60,883 nucleotides of DNA from Flavimaricola sp. (GTDB lineage Bacteria > Pseudomonadota > Alphaproteobacteria > Rhodobacterales > Rhodobacteraceae), in contig JAHDDU010000005.1 in the NCBI GenBank assembly GCA_020629175.1, positions 6,088 through 66,970 on the forward strand, written 5' to 3'. Below, in pieces: positions 30,219-39,124 of this stretch (position 1 is its first letter; every line of letters begins with the position of its first letter). A program made the translations under genes and the position numbers. Under the pieces are notes generated by a model, which saw nothing but the letters and a program-made list of their open reading frames with translations, had not been told where the DNA came from and did not search any database.

Positions 30219-31300
30219 CAGCCTGCCGCCTTGAACTGTGCCACAGCATGGGCCACACGGCGGCACCCACTTTCATCACCCACGGTGATCCGCAGGCAGT
30301 TGGGCAGACCATAGCCCGCAACGCGTCGCACAATGATACCCTCGCCGCGCAAATGGGCGTCGCAGGCCTCGGCCTCTTCGGCATCCGCAAAGCGCGCCAG
30401 AATGAAATTGGCGCTCGATGTGTCAGACGGCACACCGACATCGGCAAGCGCATGGGCCAGCCAGTCACGCCATTTGGCGTTCTCGGTCCGGCCCGTCACC
30501 AAAAACGCCTCGTCACGCACAGCGGCCTCAGCTGCGGCAAGCGCGGCAGCTGACAGGTTGAACGGCCCCCGAATGCGATTGATCACATCAATGACGGCCT
30601 TGGCCCCGTAGCCCCAGCCAACCCGCATGCCGCCAAGTCCGTAGATCTTGGAAAACGTCCGGCTCATGAAGACATTCTCACGCTCTGTCACAAGGCTCGC
30701 GCCACCGTCGTAACCATCCACAAATTCGGCGTAGGCCCCATCCAGCACCAGCAGCGCCGTCTGCGGCAAACCATCAGCGAGGCGCACAAGCTCGGCCTGC
30801 CCGAGCATTGTTCCCGTTGGATTGGCTGGGTTCGCCAAAAAGACGACCTTGGTTTTGAACGAACAGGCCGCAAGGATCGCATCCACATCCACCACGCGGT
30901 CCCTCTCGGGCACAACCACAGGCGTAGCGCCGCAAGCTTTGGCATAGATCGGATACATGGAGAAACCGTGTTCGGTGAAAACGACTTCGTCACCTTCGCC
31001 CGCATACGCCTCGGCCAAGAGCTTTAGAATGTCGCCCGAGCCGACACCGCAGCAAATCCGCGCCGGATCCAGCCCCCAAACCTCGCCAATTGCCGCGCGC
31101 AATGCTGCGTGATCTGTCGAAGGATAGCGGTGCATGTCATGGACGGCCCGCGCAGCGGCCTCTTTAGCGGCCTCGGGGGGGCCCAACGGGTTCTCATTCG
31201 ACGACAGCTTCAGCACATTCGACTGCCCTGCCAGCGTCGATTGCCCGCCCTCGTAGAGCTCAATATCCAGAATGCCCGGTTGCGGGGTGATCTTGTTCAT
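30218..31300 (-). CDS. hisC: Histidinol-phosphate aminotransferase
   Basis: A 360-residue aspartate-aminotransferase-fold PLP enzyme. SNENPLG near the N-terminus, [10 protein letters not shown] in the middle and the PLP lysine motif [16 protein letters not shown] are all present. It catalyses transamination in histidine synthesis. Because it is fused into an operon with tyrA, it may mainly or also act on aromatic keto acids. A possible ribosome site (GGAGCTGCCGCAG) precedes the ATG. Confidence 0.94.
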   Translation of the reverse strand: MNKITPQPGILDIELYEGGQSTLAGQSNVLKLSSNENPLGPPEAAKEAAARAVHDMHRYPSTDHAALRAAIGEVWGLDPARICCGVGSGDILKLLAEAYAGEGDEVVFTEHGFSMYPIYAKACGATPVVVPERDRVVDVDAILAACSFKTKVVFLANPANPTGTMLGQAELVRLADGLPQTALLVLDGAYAEFVDGYDGGASLVTERENVFMSRTFSKIYGLGGMRVGWGYGAKAVIDVINRIRGPFNLSAAALAAAEAAVRDEAFLVTGRTENAKWRDWLAHALADVGVPSDTSSANFILARFADAEEAEACDAHLRGEGIIVRRVAGYGLPNCLRITVGDESGCRRVAHAVAQFKAAG

Positions 31301-31360
31301 CTGCGGCAGCTCCTGTCCCTGATCCGCTTTTAGCTAGCTATCCGCAGTATGGCCACCATC

Positions 31361-32776
31361 TTAGGTCGCCAGCACGTTGCGGAATTGCCAAGGATCGTCG
31401 TGATCGAGGTTTTCGTCGAAATGCTCCCACCGATCCACCAGTGGTGTCCAATCAGTGTAGTGCGCCTCAACCGGCCCTAAATACGGCCGTTGGACCTCTA
31501 AACAACGCGCGTGATCCATCTCATCAGCCTCAACAATCCCGGCCATCGGGTTCTCGAGCGCCCAAACCATGCCGGCCAGAACCGCAGATGTCACTTGCAA
31601 GCCGGTGGCATTTTGCCAAGGGGCAAGGGCTTTGGTTTCTTCGTTCGACAGACGGGAGCCGTACCAGAGCGCATTTTTGGCGTGGCCGTAGATCAGGACC
31701 CCAAGCTCATCAATGCCGTCCGTGATCTCATCCACATCGAGAATCTCATGCACATCCTGCTGCTGACCGCTGCCAAACATCTCGTGCAGAGACATCACTG
31801 CGTCGTCACATGGGTGGTAGGCATAGTGGCACGTCGGGCGATATTCGGGTGCAGCCCCTTCCCCCACGGTAAAGTAGTCCGCGATGGAAATAGACTCGTT
31901 GTGCGTCACCAAAAACCCATGCTGCGGCCCCGGCGTTGGGCACCATGTGTGCACCCGCGTCGCCGCACCTGGACGAGGGAACCACATGCCTGCCTGACAC
32001 CCGGTCTCGTGGAACTGTGCACCGTCTGGCAGCCATTTCTCGTGCGTCCCCCAGCCCAGTTCGGCGGGTTGAAACCCTTCGGCGATAAAGCCCTCGACCG
32101 ACCAAGTGTTCACGAACACGCCCCGCTTGCGCGCGGCGGCCCGCACTTGCGTATCGCGCTCGGCGATATGCACGCCTTTGACGCCAAGGTTCTTCATGAG
32201 CTGCGCCCATTCATCCCGGGTTTTCGGGTGAGCATCGTGCCCCAAATCCCGCGCCAGCGTCAGCAGCCCCTCTTTGACGAACCATGAGACCATCCCCGGA
32301 TTGGCCCCACAACAGGACACCGCCGTCGTCCCGCCGGGGTGCGCGGCCTTTTCGTCCCGGATCACTTGCCGCAGAGCGTAGTTTGTCCGCTCGGCATTAT
32401 TCTGGGTCTCAAAGTAGAACCCCTCCCAGGGTTCGGCGACGGTATCGATATAGAGCACGCCAATCTCACGGCAGAACCGCAAAATCTCGAGCGATGAAGT
32501 ATCGACCGACAGGTTCACGCAGAACCCTTTGCCGTCCTTGAACAGATCGCCCAACACATCGCGGTAGTTCTCGCGCGTGATTTTGACCTGCAGATGCCGC
32601 ACGCCCTGATCGGCCAAAAACGACGCTTCACGGTCCTGCGGTTCGATCACCACCATCAGCTCGGGGTCATAGTCAAAATGCCGCTGGATCAAAGGCAAGG
32701 TGCCTTTGCCAATAGACCCAAAGCCAATCATCACAATCGGCCCATCAATGTGGGCATACTTGGGGTGCGTGGTCAT
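31361..32776 (-). CDS. hss: Homospermidine synthase
   Basis: A 471-residue NAD-dependent enzyme making homospermidine from putrescine, a typical alphaproteobacterial polyamine. The Rossmann motif GFGSIGKGTLPLI is near the start, with IDTVAEPWEGFYF and the CCGANPGMVSWFVKEGLL segment following. Start ATG 32776 is fixed by GGAGG 6 bases upstream; the 8 additional codons at 32800 have no such site. It stands alone, divergent from murJ. Confidence 0.96.
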   Translation of the reverse strand: MTTHPKYAHIDGPIVMIGFGSIGKGTLPLIQRHFDYDPELMVVIEPQDREASFLADQGVRHLQVKITRENYRDVLGDLFKDGKGFCVNLSVDTSSLEILRFCREIGVLYIDTVAEPWEGFYFETQNNAERTNYALRQVIRDEKAAHPGGTTAVSCCGANPGMVSWFVKEGLLTLARDLGHDAHPKTRDEWAQLMKNLGVKGVHIAERDTQVRAAARKRGVFVNTWSVEGFIAEGFQPAELGWGTHEKWLPDGAQFHETGCQAGMWFPRPGAATRVHTWCPTPGPQHGFLVTHNESISIADYFTVGEGAAPEYRPTCHYAYHPCDDAVMSLHEMFGSGQQQDVHEILDVDEITDGIDELGVLIYGHAKNALWYGSRLSNEETKALAPWQNATGLQVTSAVLAGMVWALENPMAGIVEADEMDHARCLEVQRPYLGPVEAHYTDWTPLVDRWEHFDENLDHDDPWQFRNVLAT

Positions 32777-32925
32777 TTCGGGCCTCCTGTCGTCTGGCAT
32801 TAGCGCTCTGTGTCAAAGGCGCGCCCGATTCTCAACCTCCCGGACAACCCCTGTGGCCTGCAAACCCCCTGCGCAAACATTACGCAACCGCCCGCTTTGA
32901 TGGGGCCACGGGCTGCGGTACACCC

Positions 32926-34512
32926 ATGCCTAACAAGAAAGTCCGGATTCGCAGGCAGCCTTTGAAACCCATCTCCCTCATTGCAGGTTTTCTGACCGTT
33001 GGGTTGTGGACGCTCCTCAGCCGGGTTCTCGGGTTCGTGCGCGACATCATGATCGCAAGCTATCTGGGGGCCGGCCCTTTTGCCGAGGCTTTCCTCGTCG
33101 CCTTCTCGCTTCCCAACATGTTCCGTCGCTTTTTTGCCGAAGGCGCGTTCAACATGGCCTTTGTGCCGATGTTCTCCAAAAAGCTGGAGGCGGACGATAG
33201 TGCGCATGATTTCGCGCAAGACGCCTTTGTGGGCATGGCTTTTATCCTCACAATCTTCACGGTGATCGGCATCATCGCCATGCCGGCGCTCGTCTGGCTC
33301 ATGGCGTCCGGCTTTGCCGAGGATGAACGGTTTGCGCTGGCTGTAGACTATGGCCGTCTCGCCTTCCCTTACATCCTCTTTATCTCGCTGGCCGCACTGC
33401 TCTCTGGCGTCCTGAACGCGACCGGGCGGTTCGTCGCCGCAGCAGCAGCGCCTGTCCTTCTGAACATTATCTTCGTCATCGCCATGCTGCTTGGCGCATT
33501 CCGCGGCGACGGCAGCGAAAGCACCATTGGCACCGCGCTGGCCTATGCCGTCCCCCTCGCCGGGATCGCGCAACTGGCGCTCGTCTGGTGGGCCGCGAAA
33601 CGCGCGGGTTTCCCGCTCACGCTCAAGCGCCCCCGCATGACGCCCGAGCTGAAGCGCCTCGCTATCATCGCAGCCCCTGCCGCTTTGGCCGGTGGCGTGG
33701 TGCAGATCAACCTGCTGGTGGGCCGCCAGGTGGCGAGCTTTTTCGACGGGGCCGTTGCCTGGCTGTCTTATGCCGACCGGCTTTACCAGCTGCCGCTGGG
33801 CGTGGTCGGCATCGCCATCGGCGTGGTCCTCTTGCCAGACCTTTCCCGTAGGCTCAGCGCCAATGACACCGACGGCGGGCGCGATGCATTCAACCGCGCG
33901 GTGGAGCTGTCGCTCGCCTTGACAATTCCTGCCGCCGTGGCCCTCTTGACCATCGCCGTACCACTGGTTTCCGTCCTGTTTGAGCGGGGGGCCTTCACAT
34001 CCGATGACACAGCCTCAACCGCGCTGGCAGTCATGATCTACGGCCTCGGCCTGCCAGCCTTTGTCTTGCAAAAGTCACTGCAACCGCTGTTCTTTGCCCG
34101 CGAAGATACCCGCAGCCCGTTCCACTACGCCGTCGTGGCCATGATCATCAACGCCGTGATCGCTGTCGGCCTCTCTTACTTCATCGGCTACATCGCCGCA
34201 GCCATCGCGACCACCCTTGCCGGCTGGGCCATGGTTGTGATGCTCTGGCGCGGATCGCGGAAAATGGGCGAGGCGTCGCAGCTGGATGCCCGGTTCAAGA
34301 CCCGCATTTGGCGGATTATCCTCGCCTCAGCGCTTATGGGGCTCATCCTTTGGACGCTGTCAGCAGCGATGCTGCCCTTCCTTTTGGCCCCTTCGATCCG
34401 CTATCTGGCTCTCGCAATTCTGATCACCGTTGGGATCGCCAGCTATTTCAGCATCGGCCAAATGCTCCGCGCCTTCCACTTGGCGGAATTCAAACGCGCC
34501 CTGCGCCGCTAA
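32926..34512 (+). CDS. murJ: Lipid II flippase MurJ (MviN)
   Basis: A 528-residue MOP-superfamily membrane protein with about 14 TM segments that moves lipid II across the inner membrane for cell wall synthesis. The signature start GFLTVGLWTLLSRVLGFVRD (about residues 20-40), the NMFRRFFAEGAFNMAFVP loop and the later ADRLYQLPLGVVGIAIG are all present. Start uncertain: the ATG at 32926 has a poor ribosome site. A TTG at 32962, 6 bases after AGG, would give the more family-like start MKPISLIAGF. Confidence 0.97.
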   Translation: MPNKKVRIRRQPLKPISLIAGFLTVGLWTLLSRVLGFVRDIMIASYLGAGPFAEAFLVAFSLPNMFRRFFAEGAFNMAFVPMFSKKLEADDSAHDFAQDAFVGMAFILTIFTVIGIIAMPALVWLMASGFAEDERFALAVDYGRLAFPYILFISLAALLSGVLNATGRFVAAAAAPVLLNIIFVIAMLLGAFRGDGSESTIGTALAYAVPLAGIAQLALVWWAAKRAGFPLTLKRPRMTPELKRLAIIAAPAALAGGVVQINLLVGRQVASFFDGAVAWLSYADRLYQLPLGVVGIAIGVVLLPDLSRRLSANDTDGGRDAFNRAVELSLALTIPAAVALLTIAVPLVSVLFERGAFTSDDTASTALAVMIYGLGLPAFVLQKSLQPLFFAREDTRSPFHYAVVAMIINAVIAVGLSYFIGYIAAAIATTLAGWAMVVMLWRGSRKMGEASQLDARFKTRIWRIILASALMGLILWTLSAAMLPFLLAPSIRYLALAILITVGIASYFSIGQMLRAFHLAEFKRALRR

Positions 34513-35204
34513 CGGGCCCGCATCCGCGCCACAAAAGCAGACCATCCCCCCGGAGCGACAAAGGGCGAGATGGCAAGCCCTATGACAAAGCCTGCCACAT
34601 CTCCGATCCAATTTACGTTCTGCCCCGGAAACAAGGCAAAGATCAGCTGCAGCAACATCAGTCACCCAATCAATCGAAACGCCGCCAACTGGTTCGCCCC
34701 CATCTGCCCCAGCCGGAGCCACATGATATACGTGAACGCCCCGATCAATCCGTAGACTGCCGGAAAAACACCAATAAGCGGCGGGTTGCCACCCCCTGTC
34801 ACCACCGGCGCTGCGATGCCAAAGATCACCGCCGCCCCCACAGTCGACACGAGAATGACGACCAGCACAGCGGCCCAGTGGAACCAATCCCCCACGAACT
34901 TCCCAAGCGCGAGCAACATCGCCGCGCCAAACAGCGCTCCAATGAAATCAGTTTGCACAAACGCATAGGTCACAAACCGCTTGACCAAATCGAGCGTCCA
35001 AAGCCCCCGCCCCGCGGTGTATTCCCAAACGCCCGGCGCAAAGCCGAACTCTTCGAACGCGCGCACGCGCCAGCCAATCGCCTCACGCCCGCCCACAACG
35101 CCGTAGCTGCCAAGCGACAGAAGGACCTCAATCCCCATGATGATCACCGCAAGGACGGCGATCATCGGAGGCACCGTGTTGAACGGGCTTTCGTGGCTCT
35201 GCAT
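34509..35204 (-). pseudogene. Rhomboid-like membrane protein interrupted by in-frame TGA
   Basis: ATG 35204 (AAAGGAG site 6 bases upstream) opens a polytopic protein with rhomboid-like helices. The frame reaches a TGA at 34662-34664 after RLIG. It then stays open for exactly 50 more codons (LMLLQLIFALFPGQNVNWIG onward, ending ARMRAR) to a TAG at 34509, which gives the usual overlap with the convergent murJ stop. A single TGG-to-TGA change would explain this. Even intact, the catalytic sites look lost: the usual GASG serine motif reads GVFPAVYGLIGAF, and the position of the catalytic His reads IGDVAGFVIGL. So this is an inactive rhomboid relative, now truncated by its last membrane helix, or a sequencing error. 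Confidence 0.8.
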
Positions 35205-35282
35205 GCGGCGCTCCTTTGCGTTGACCTCGCGCAGTGCGATGGGTAAGCGAGAGGACAGCCAAATTCTAGCAGGACATGCACC

Positions 35283-36302
35283 ATGACCGCGCCAAAGTTC
35301 ACCCCCCGCGTCTTTTCCGGCATCAAACCCTCCGGCGGTTTGACCCTGGGCAACTATCTGGGGGCGATCAAACGCTGGGTGGGCATGCAAGGGCCGGACT
35401 TTGAGACGATCTATTGCGTCGTGGATATGCACGCGATCACCGTCTGGCAGGATCCAGAGGATCTGCGCAACGGCACGCGTGAAATTGCGGCAGGCATGAT
35501 TGCCTCCGGCATTGATCCGACGAAATCCATTTTGTTCAACCAAAGCCAGGTAGCCGCCCACGCCGAGCTGGGGTGGATCTTCAACTGTGTCAGCCGCGTC
35601 GGCTGGATGAACCGGATGACCCAATTCAAGGACAAGGCCGGCGCCAATGCCGAAAAGGTCTCGCTGGGGCTTTATGCCTATCCGTCCCTCATGGCCGCTG
35701 ACATTCTACTCTACCACGCAACACATGTGCCCGTGGGCGAGGATCAGAAACAGCATGTGGAACTGACGCGCGATATCGCGTCGAAGTTCAACCACGACTT
35801 CAAAGAGGAATTCTTTCCTCTGACCGAGCCCGTGATCGACGGCCCCGCAACTCGCGTGATGAACCTGCGCGACGGGACCAAGAAGATGTCCAAGTCGGGC
35901 GAGAGTGACATGGAGCGCATCAACATGCTCGATGATGCGGACAAGATTGCCAAGAAGTTCAAAAAGGCAAAAACCGATCCCGAACCACTCTCTGAAACGC
36001 TAGACGGTCTGAAAGATCGGCCAGAGGCGCGCAATCTGGTCGACATCTATGCGGCTTTGTCGGATCAAACGCCCGAAGCGGTCATCTCAGAATACGCCGG
36101 TGCGCAATGGGGCCGGTTCAAGCCAGCCCTTGCCGATCTCGCGGTCTCAAAGCTCGCCCCCATCTCGGACGAGATGAAGCGGCTGATGGACGATCCCGCC
36201 GAGATCGACAGCCAATTGGCCAAAGGTGCGGACAAAGCCCGTGCCATAGCCGAGCCCATCTTGGCACGGGCTTACGACATCGTCGGTTTTATCCGCGCAT
36301 AA
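35283..36302 (+). CDS. trpS: Tryptophanyl-tRNA synthetase
   Basis: A 339-residue class I synthetase charging tRNA-Trp. The HIGH-type segment is [13 protein letters not shown] (about 17-29) and the KMSKS loop is at about 200-204. Full length. The ATG at 35283 begins [18 protein letters not shown], as expected. Divergent from the rhomboid-like gene. Confidence 0.98.
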   Translation: MTAPKFTPRVFSGIKPSGGLTLGNYLGAIKRWVGMQGPDFETIYCVVDMHAITVWQDPEDLRNGTREIAAGMIASGIDPTKSILFNQSQVAAHAELGWIFNCVSRVGWMNRMTQFKDKAGANAEKVSLGLYAYPSLMAADILLYHATHVPVGEDQKQHVELTRDIASKFNHDFKEEFFPLTEPVIDGPATRVMNLRDGTKKMSKSGESDMERINMLDDADKIAKKFKKAKTDPEPLSETLDGLKDRPEARNLVDIYAALSDQTPEAVISEYAGAQWGRFKPALADLAVSKLAPISDEMKRLMDDPAEIDSQLAKGADKARAIAEPILARAYDIVGFIRA

Positions 36303-36372
36303 TATAGCGGGCGGCCCGCCGCGTGCAGGTCGCCCCATTGCGCCGGATCGCGCGCTGCCGCACAGTCGGCCC

Positions 36373-36816
36373 ATGTTGATCCGACACGCCACCACCGCTG
36401 ACATCCCTGAGTGGGTGGCCCTGCGCCACGCGCTTTGGCCTGACCATACCCTGACCGAACTTGAGGATGAAGCGCAGCACCTGATCACACTGCCGCTCAC
36501 ACATGCCGCGTGTTTTGTCGCCGACACCGGCCACCATCTGTGCGCCTTTGCCGAAAGCTTTGTCCGGCACGAGCATGTCAACGGCTGCACAACCTCGCCC
36601 GTGGCCTTTCTCGAAGGCATCTACACCGCCCCCGAATTGCGCGGCACAGGCTTGGGCGCGCAACTGGTAGACGCGGTGACCGATTGGGCGCGCACGACAG
36701 GATGCACCGAATTGGGCTCTGACGCCTATCTGGACAACACGGACAGCCATGCCTTCCACCGCGCAACCGGCTTTACCGAGGCATCCCGCGTGGTGTTCTT
36801 TCGCAAAACGCTCTGA
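36373..36816 (+). CDS. GNAT acetyltransferase, AAC(6')-I-like
   Basis: A 147-residue GNAT enzyme closely patterned on aminoglycoside 6'-N-acetyltransferases: MLIRHATTADIPEWVALRHALW, FLEGIYTAPELRGTGLGAQL (acetyl-CoA motif, about 76-95) and HAFHRATGFTEASRVVFFRK. The true substrate may be a small amine, and intrinsic AAC(6')-like genes are common in environmental bacteria, so resistance should not be assumed. It lies 70 bases after trpS on the same strand. The second phased heptamer array begins 19 bases after its stop. Confidence 0.85.
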   Translation: MLIRHATTADIPEWVALRHALWPDHTLTELEDEAQHLITLPLTHAACFVADTGHHLCAFAESFVRHEHVNGCTTSPVAFLEGIYTAPELRGTGLGAQLVDAVTDWARTTGCTELGSDAYLDNTDSHAFHRATGFTEASRVVFFRKTL

Positions 36817-37267
36817 TTTGGTGATGCAGGCGGCATGCGCATGGGATGTGCATCAAATGTGCATGGGGTGTGTACGCATTATTTCGCGGTTTTTGCCGCA
36901 TCAAACGGCTCTACCGGATCAAAGATTTCAAACACGGCTGATCGGCTCGCGTTGGCGTGAGGTTAATGCAGCGGATTTTAGCCATTTCAAAAAAGTTGAA
37001 AAAACTTTGTCCGGCCCTGCGTGAGGTTTTGAAACGGATTTTCCCCGGTTCTGCGCAGCCCTGCAAAGCCTTGTGTGCACAAATGCGCGGAAACCGGGGG
37101 GCGGGACAAATCACTGCGCTTTCAAGCCCTCGCACTGCACACAAACGCCCACTTTTTCGTGATATTTCAATGCCTTTTTTCCGCGCCAGACCGGCGTATC
37201 TCTGTCTCATCCAAGGCGGACAAACACACGGTTCGCCAGACACACACAAATCTAAAGGAACTATCAC
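36817..37267. other. Intergenic region: heptamer array plus 5' half of repeat copy A
   Basis: About 450 bases without a supported gene. From left to right: the TGTGCAT array (36836-36875); a block from about 36909 to 37020 that aligns imperfectly with 38275-38385, including an identical 18-mer starting CCGGATCAAAG at 36914 and at 38280; then 247 bases of the perfect repeat upstream of the exported-protein gene. The 8-bp palindrome TGTGCACA lies near 37074. The long untranslated leader and its conservation between copies suggest regulatory content. Confidence 0.6.
36836..36875. repeat. Second TGTGCAT heptamer array, 11-bp phased
   Basis: TGCGCAT at 36836, TGTGCAT at 36847 and 36858, and the degenerate TGTGTAC at 36869 begin exactly 11 bases apart, in the same orientation as the array at 5967-6006. 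The inner two copies match exactly and the outer two have decayed. It is about 390 bases upstream of the first exported-protein gene and could belong to that transcript. Confidence 0.65.
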
Positions 37268-37603
37268 ATGTCTATCAAAACAATCGCTCTCGCCGCCGCT
37301 GCTGTTGCAACTCTGGGCTCTGCCGCAACTGCTGAACCTTCGTTCTTCAGCTACCAGTACGGCCTCGAGAATGGCTCGACACTGGAACTCGGCAACGTCA
37401 CATCCGTAGGCAACGGCGTTGTCGAAATCTACGACTTCCGCGGTGGCCAGCAAGGCGCCCTGCTCGGCTCCGAGCCTGTCTTCGCCGGTGCAAACTCTGA
37501 CGTCCGCGTCACAATCGGTCAGGACGCAGACTTCGACGTTGTCGCAGTTCTGAAGGTTGACGGCCAGACAGTCGCAACTCGCGACTACAACATCCTGGAC
37601 TAA
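37268..37603 (+). CDS. Small exported protein, copy A
   Basis: A 111-residue protein with a textbook signal peptide (MSIKTIALAAAAVATLG, cleaved after ATA at about 22). This leaves about 89 residues rich in Val, Gly and Asp, with a beta-strand pattern (NGVVEIYDFRGGQQGALLGS, then SDVRVTIG, then FDVVAVLKVDGQTVATRDY). No Cys is present. It looks like a small periplasmic beta-sandwich of the kind listed as hypothetical in roseobacters; a DUF7282-like fold is a guess. AAAGGA lies 8 bases before the ATG. Identical in every residue to the gene at 38633. A double hairpin follows. Confidence 0.88.
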   Translation: MSIKTIALAAAAVATLGSAATAEPSFFSYQYGLENGSTLELGNVTSVGNGVVEIYDFRGGQQGALLGSEPVFAGANSDVRVTIGQDADFDVVAVLKVDGQTVATRDYNILD

Positions 37604-37615
37604 TCCAAACCCCGT

Positions 37616-37677
37616 GCAGAGCGCCGCCCCGCGCTCTGCTCTCCAGCAGAAGCCGGTTCCCTTGGGACCGGCTTTTT
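37616..37677 (+). terminator. Tandem hairpins ending copy A transcript
   Basis: First, a perfect 9-bp stem GCAGAGCGC / GCGCTCTGC (37616-37639, 6-base loop). Then a classic terminator: AAGCCGGT..CCC paired with GGG..ACCGGCTT, followed by TTTTT (37650-37677). This explains isolation of the gene from usp. Confidence 0.85.
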
Positions 37678-37797
37678 GCCGTTTTTAGAATTGGCAGGAC
37701 ACGCGGGCTCTAACTGGTCTGACCGTTCGACAACGTTTGTCGTTGCCCCCGTTCTGATGCTGCGGCAATGTAGGGCGGCTGACCAATAGGGGGCATC

Positions 37798-38253
37798 ATG
37801 CGTAAATTTCTCGTCGTACTTGATGATAGCCGCGAATGCCTCAACGCAATGAGGTTTGCCGCTATGCGGGCCGCCCACACAGGCGGCGGTGTTGAGGTAT
37901 TGGCGATCATCCCACCTGAAGAATTCAACCACTGGATCGGTGTGGCAGAGATCATGCGGGATGAGGCGCGGCAGCGCATCCAGTCACACTTCGAAGTTTT
38001 TGCAAAGTGGATGCGAGACAAGCAGAACGTCGATCCTGAACTCGTAATCCGTGAAGGCGAGGCTGTGACCGAAATCATTGCTCAGATTGCGGAAGATCCT
38101 GAAATCGGTGTTTTGGTTCTTGGGGCCGGGTCAGACAACAAAGGCCCCGGTCCCTTAGTCACACAGCTTTCTCGACAATCGGGGTCCCTTCCGGTGCCCA
38201 TAACGATCGTCCCGGGAACGTTGTCCAAAGAACGGCTCGAAGCTATTACGTAA
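37798..38253 (+). CDS. Universal stress protein, UspA family
   Basis: A 151-residue cytosolic Usp-fold protein. The ATP-binding pattern is present: FLVVLDDS at the start, VLVLGAGSDNKGPGP, and a C-terminal PVPITIVPG strand. It likely binds ATP and acts in stress response, but the specific role is unknown. It sits alone between the two perfect repeats, so recombination between them would excise it. I recall usp next to nfuA as a common order in related genomes, so copy B may have been inserted between the two. Confidence 0.93.
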   Translation: MRKFLVVLDDSRECLNAMRFAAMRAAHTGGGVEVLAIIPPEEFNHWIGVAEIMRDEARQRIQSHFEVFAKWMRDKQNVDPELVIREGEAVTEIIAQIAEDPEIGVLVLGAGSDNKGPGPLVTQLSRQSGSLPVPITIVPGTLSKERLEAIT

Positions 38254-38632
38254 ACGCTGCGTTCCAGTTGTACTCTCAACCGGATCAAAGATTTCAACCC
38301 GGGCGCTTCGGCTCGCAGCCGCGTGAGAATTTCCACGAAAATTCTTTGCGCTGAATTTTTTTTCAGAAAGATTTGCGCCCGTTCTGTGAGGTTTTGAAAC
38401 GGATTTTCCCCGGTTCTGCGCAGCCCTGCAAAGCCTTGTGTGCACAAATGCGCGGAAACCGGGGGGCGGGACAAATCACTGCGCTTTCAAGCCCTCGCAC
38501 TGCACACAAACGCCCACTTTTTCGTGATATTTCAATGCCTTTTTTCCGCGCCAGACCGGCGTATCTCTGTCTCATCCAAGGCGGACAAACACACGGTTCG
38601 CCAGACACACACAAATCTAAAGGAACTATCAC

Positions 38633-38968
38633 ATGTCTATCAAAACAATCGCTCTCGCCGCCGCTGCTGTTGCAACTCTGGGCTCTGCCGCAACTGCTGA
38701 ACCTTCGTTCTTCAGCTACCAGTACGGCCTCGAGAATGGCTCGACACTGGAACTCGGCAACGTCACATCCGTAGGCAACGGCGTTGTCGAAATCTACGAC
38801 TTCCGCGGTGGCCAGCAAGGCGCCCTGCTCGGCTCCGAGCCTGTCTTCGCCGGTGCAAACTCTGACGTCCGCGTCACAATCGGTCAGGACGCAGACTTCG
38901 ACGTTGTCGCAGTTCTGAAGGTTGACGGCCAGACAGTCGCAACTCGCGACTACAACATCCTGGACTAA
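38633..38968 (+). CDS. Small exported protein, copy B
   Basis: Same 111-residue sequence as the gene at 37268, with the same ribosome site, leader and downstream hairpins. Synonymous sites are also identical, so the copies are either very young or kept alike by gene conversion. Both should be exported to the periplasm. Because the upstream 110 bp differ (copy A is preceded by the TGTGCAT array and copy B by usp), the two may be regulated differently while making the same product. Confidence 0.88.
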   Translation: MSIKTIALAAAAVATLGSAATAEPSFFSYQYGLENGSTLELGNVTSVGNGVVEIYDFRGGQQGALLGSEPVFAGANSDVRVTIGQDADFDVVAVLKVDGQTVATRDYNILD

Positions 38969-38980
38969 TCCAAACCCCGT

Positions 38981-39042
38981 GCAGAGCGCCGCCCCGCGCT
39001 CTGCTCTCCAGCAGAAGCCGGTTCCCTTGGGACCGGCTTTTT
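38981..39042 (+). terminator. Tandem hairpins ending copy B transcript
   Basis: Exact duplicate of the structures after copy A: a 9-bp GC hairpin at 38981-39004, then a stem with TTTTT tail at 39015-39042. It isolates the gene from the nfuA-like gene 83 bases further on. Confidence 0.85.
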
Positions 39043-39124
39043 GCCGTTTTTAGAATTGTTCTAAACATTGACAGGCGTCCGGAAAGCGCACATATCTTTA
39101 GTCTCTCTGCACAAAGGTGGCCTG

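Larger units (their letters stand above)
37021..37693. repeat. 673-bp perfect direct repeat, copy A
   Basis: Bases 37021-37693 recur as 38386-39058 (offset 1365) with no difference that I could find. The unit contains 247 bases of leader, the 111-codon exported-protein gene, and two hairpins including a terminator. The copies flank a 692-bp unique segment with the usp gene. Left of the unit the homology continues at low identity (about 110 bp), and right of it stops abruptly. No transposase or terminal inverted repeats are present. Confidence 0.95.
38386..39058. repeat. 673-bp perfect direct repeat, copy B
   Basis: Partner of 37021-37693. Upstream, 38275-38385 aligns with 36909-37020 only partly (shared blocks at 38280-38297, 38309-38316 and 38321-38327, all at offset 1366 and not 1365, so a one-base indel separates them from the perfect part). 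Identity therefore jumps abruptly to complete at 38386 and ends abruptly at 39058. Confidence 0.95.

Noticed and set aside
34662-34664. TGA in the rhomboid-like gene read as selenocysteine
   Set aside because: No selenocysteine-type hairpin evident after it, and the family has no such residue; nonsense mutation or sequence error is simpler.
36373-36816. Acquired aminoglycoside resistance gene
   Set aside because: No mobile element, integron or base-composition shift; chromosomal AAC(6')-like genes are common in environmental species.
36911-37453. Minus-strand frame across repeat copy A (also in copy B)
   Set aside because: Antisense to the exported-protein gene, which has a signal peptide, ribosome site and terminator; the minus product has no such support.
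37021-39058. Composite transposon or insertion sequence pair
   Set aside because: No transposase, terminal inverted repeats or target-site duplications around the 673-bp units; the only gene inside each is an exported small protein.
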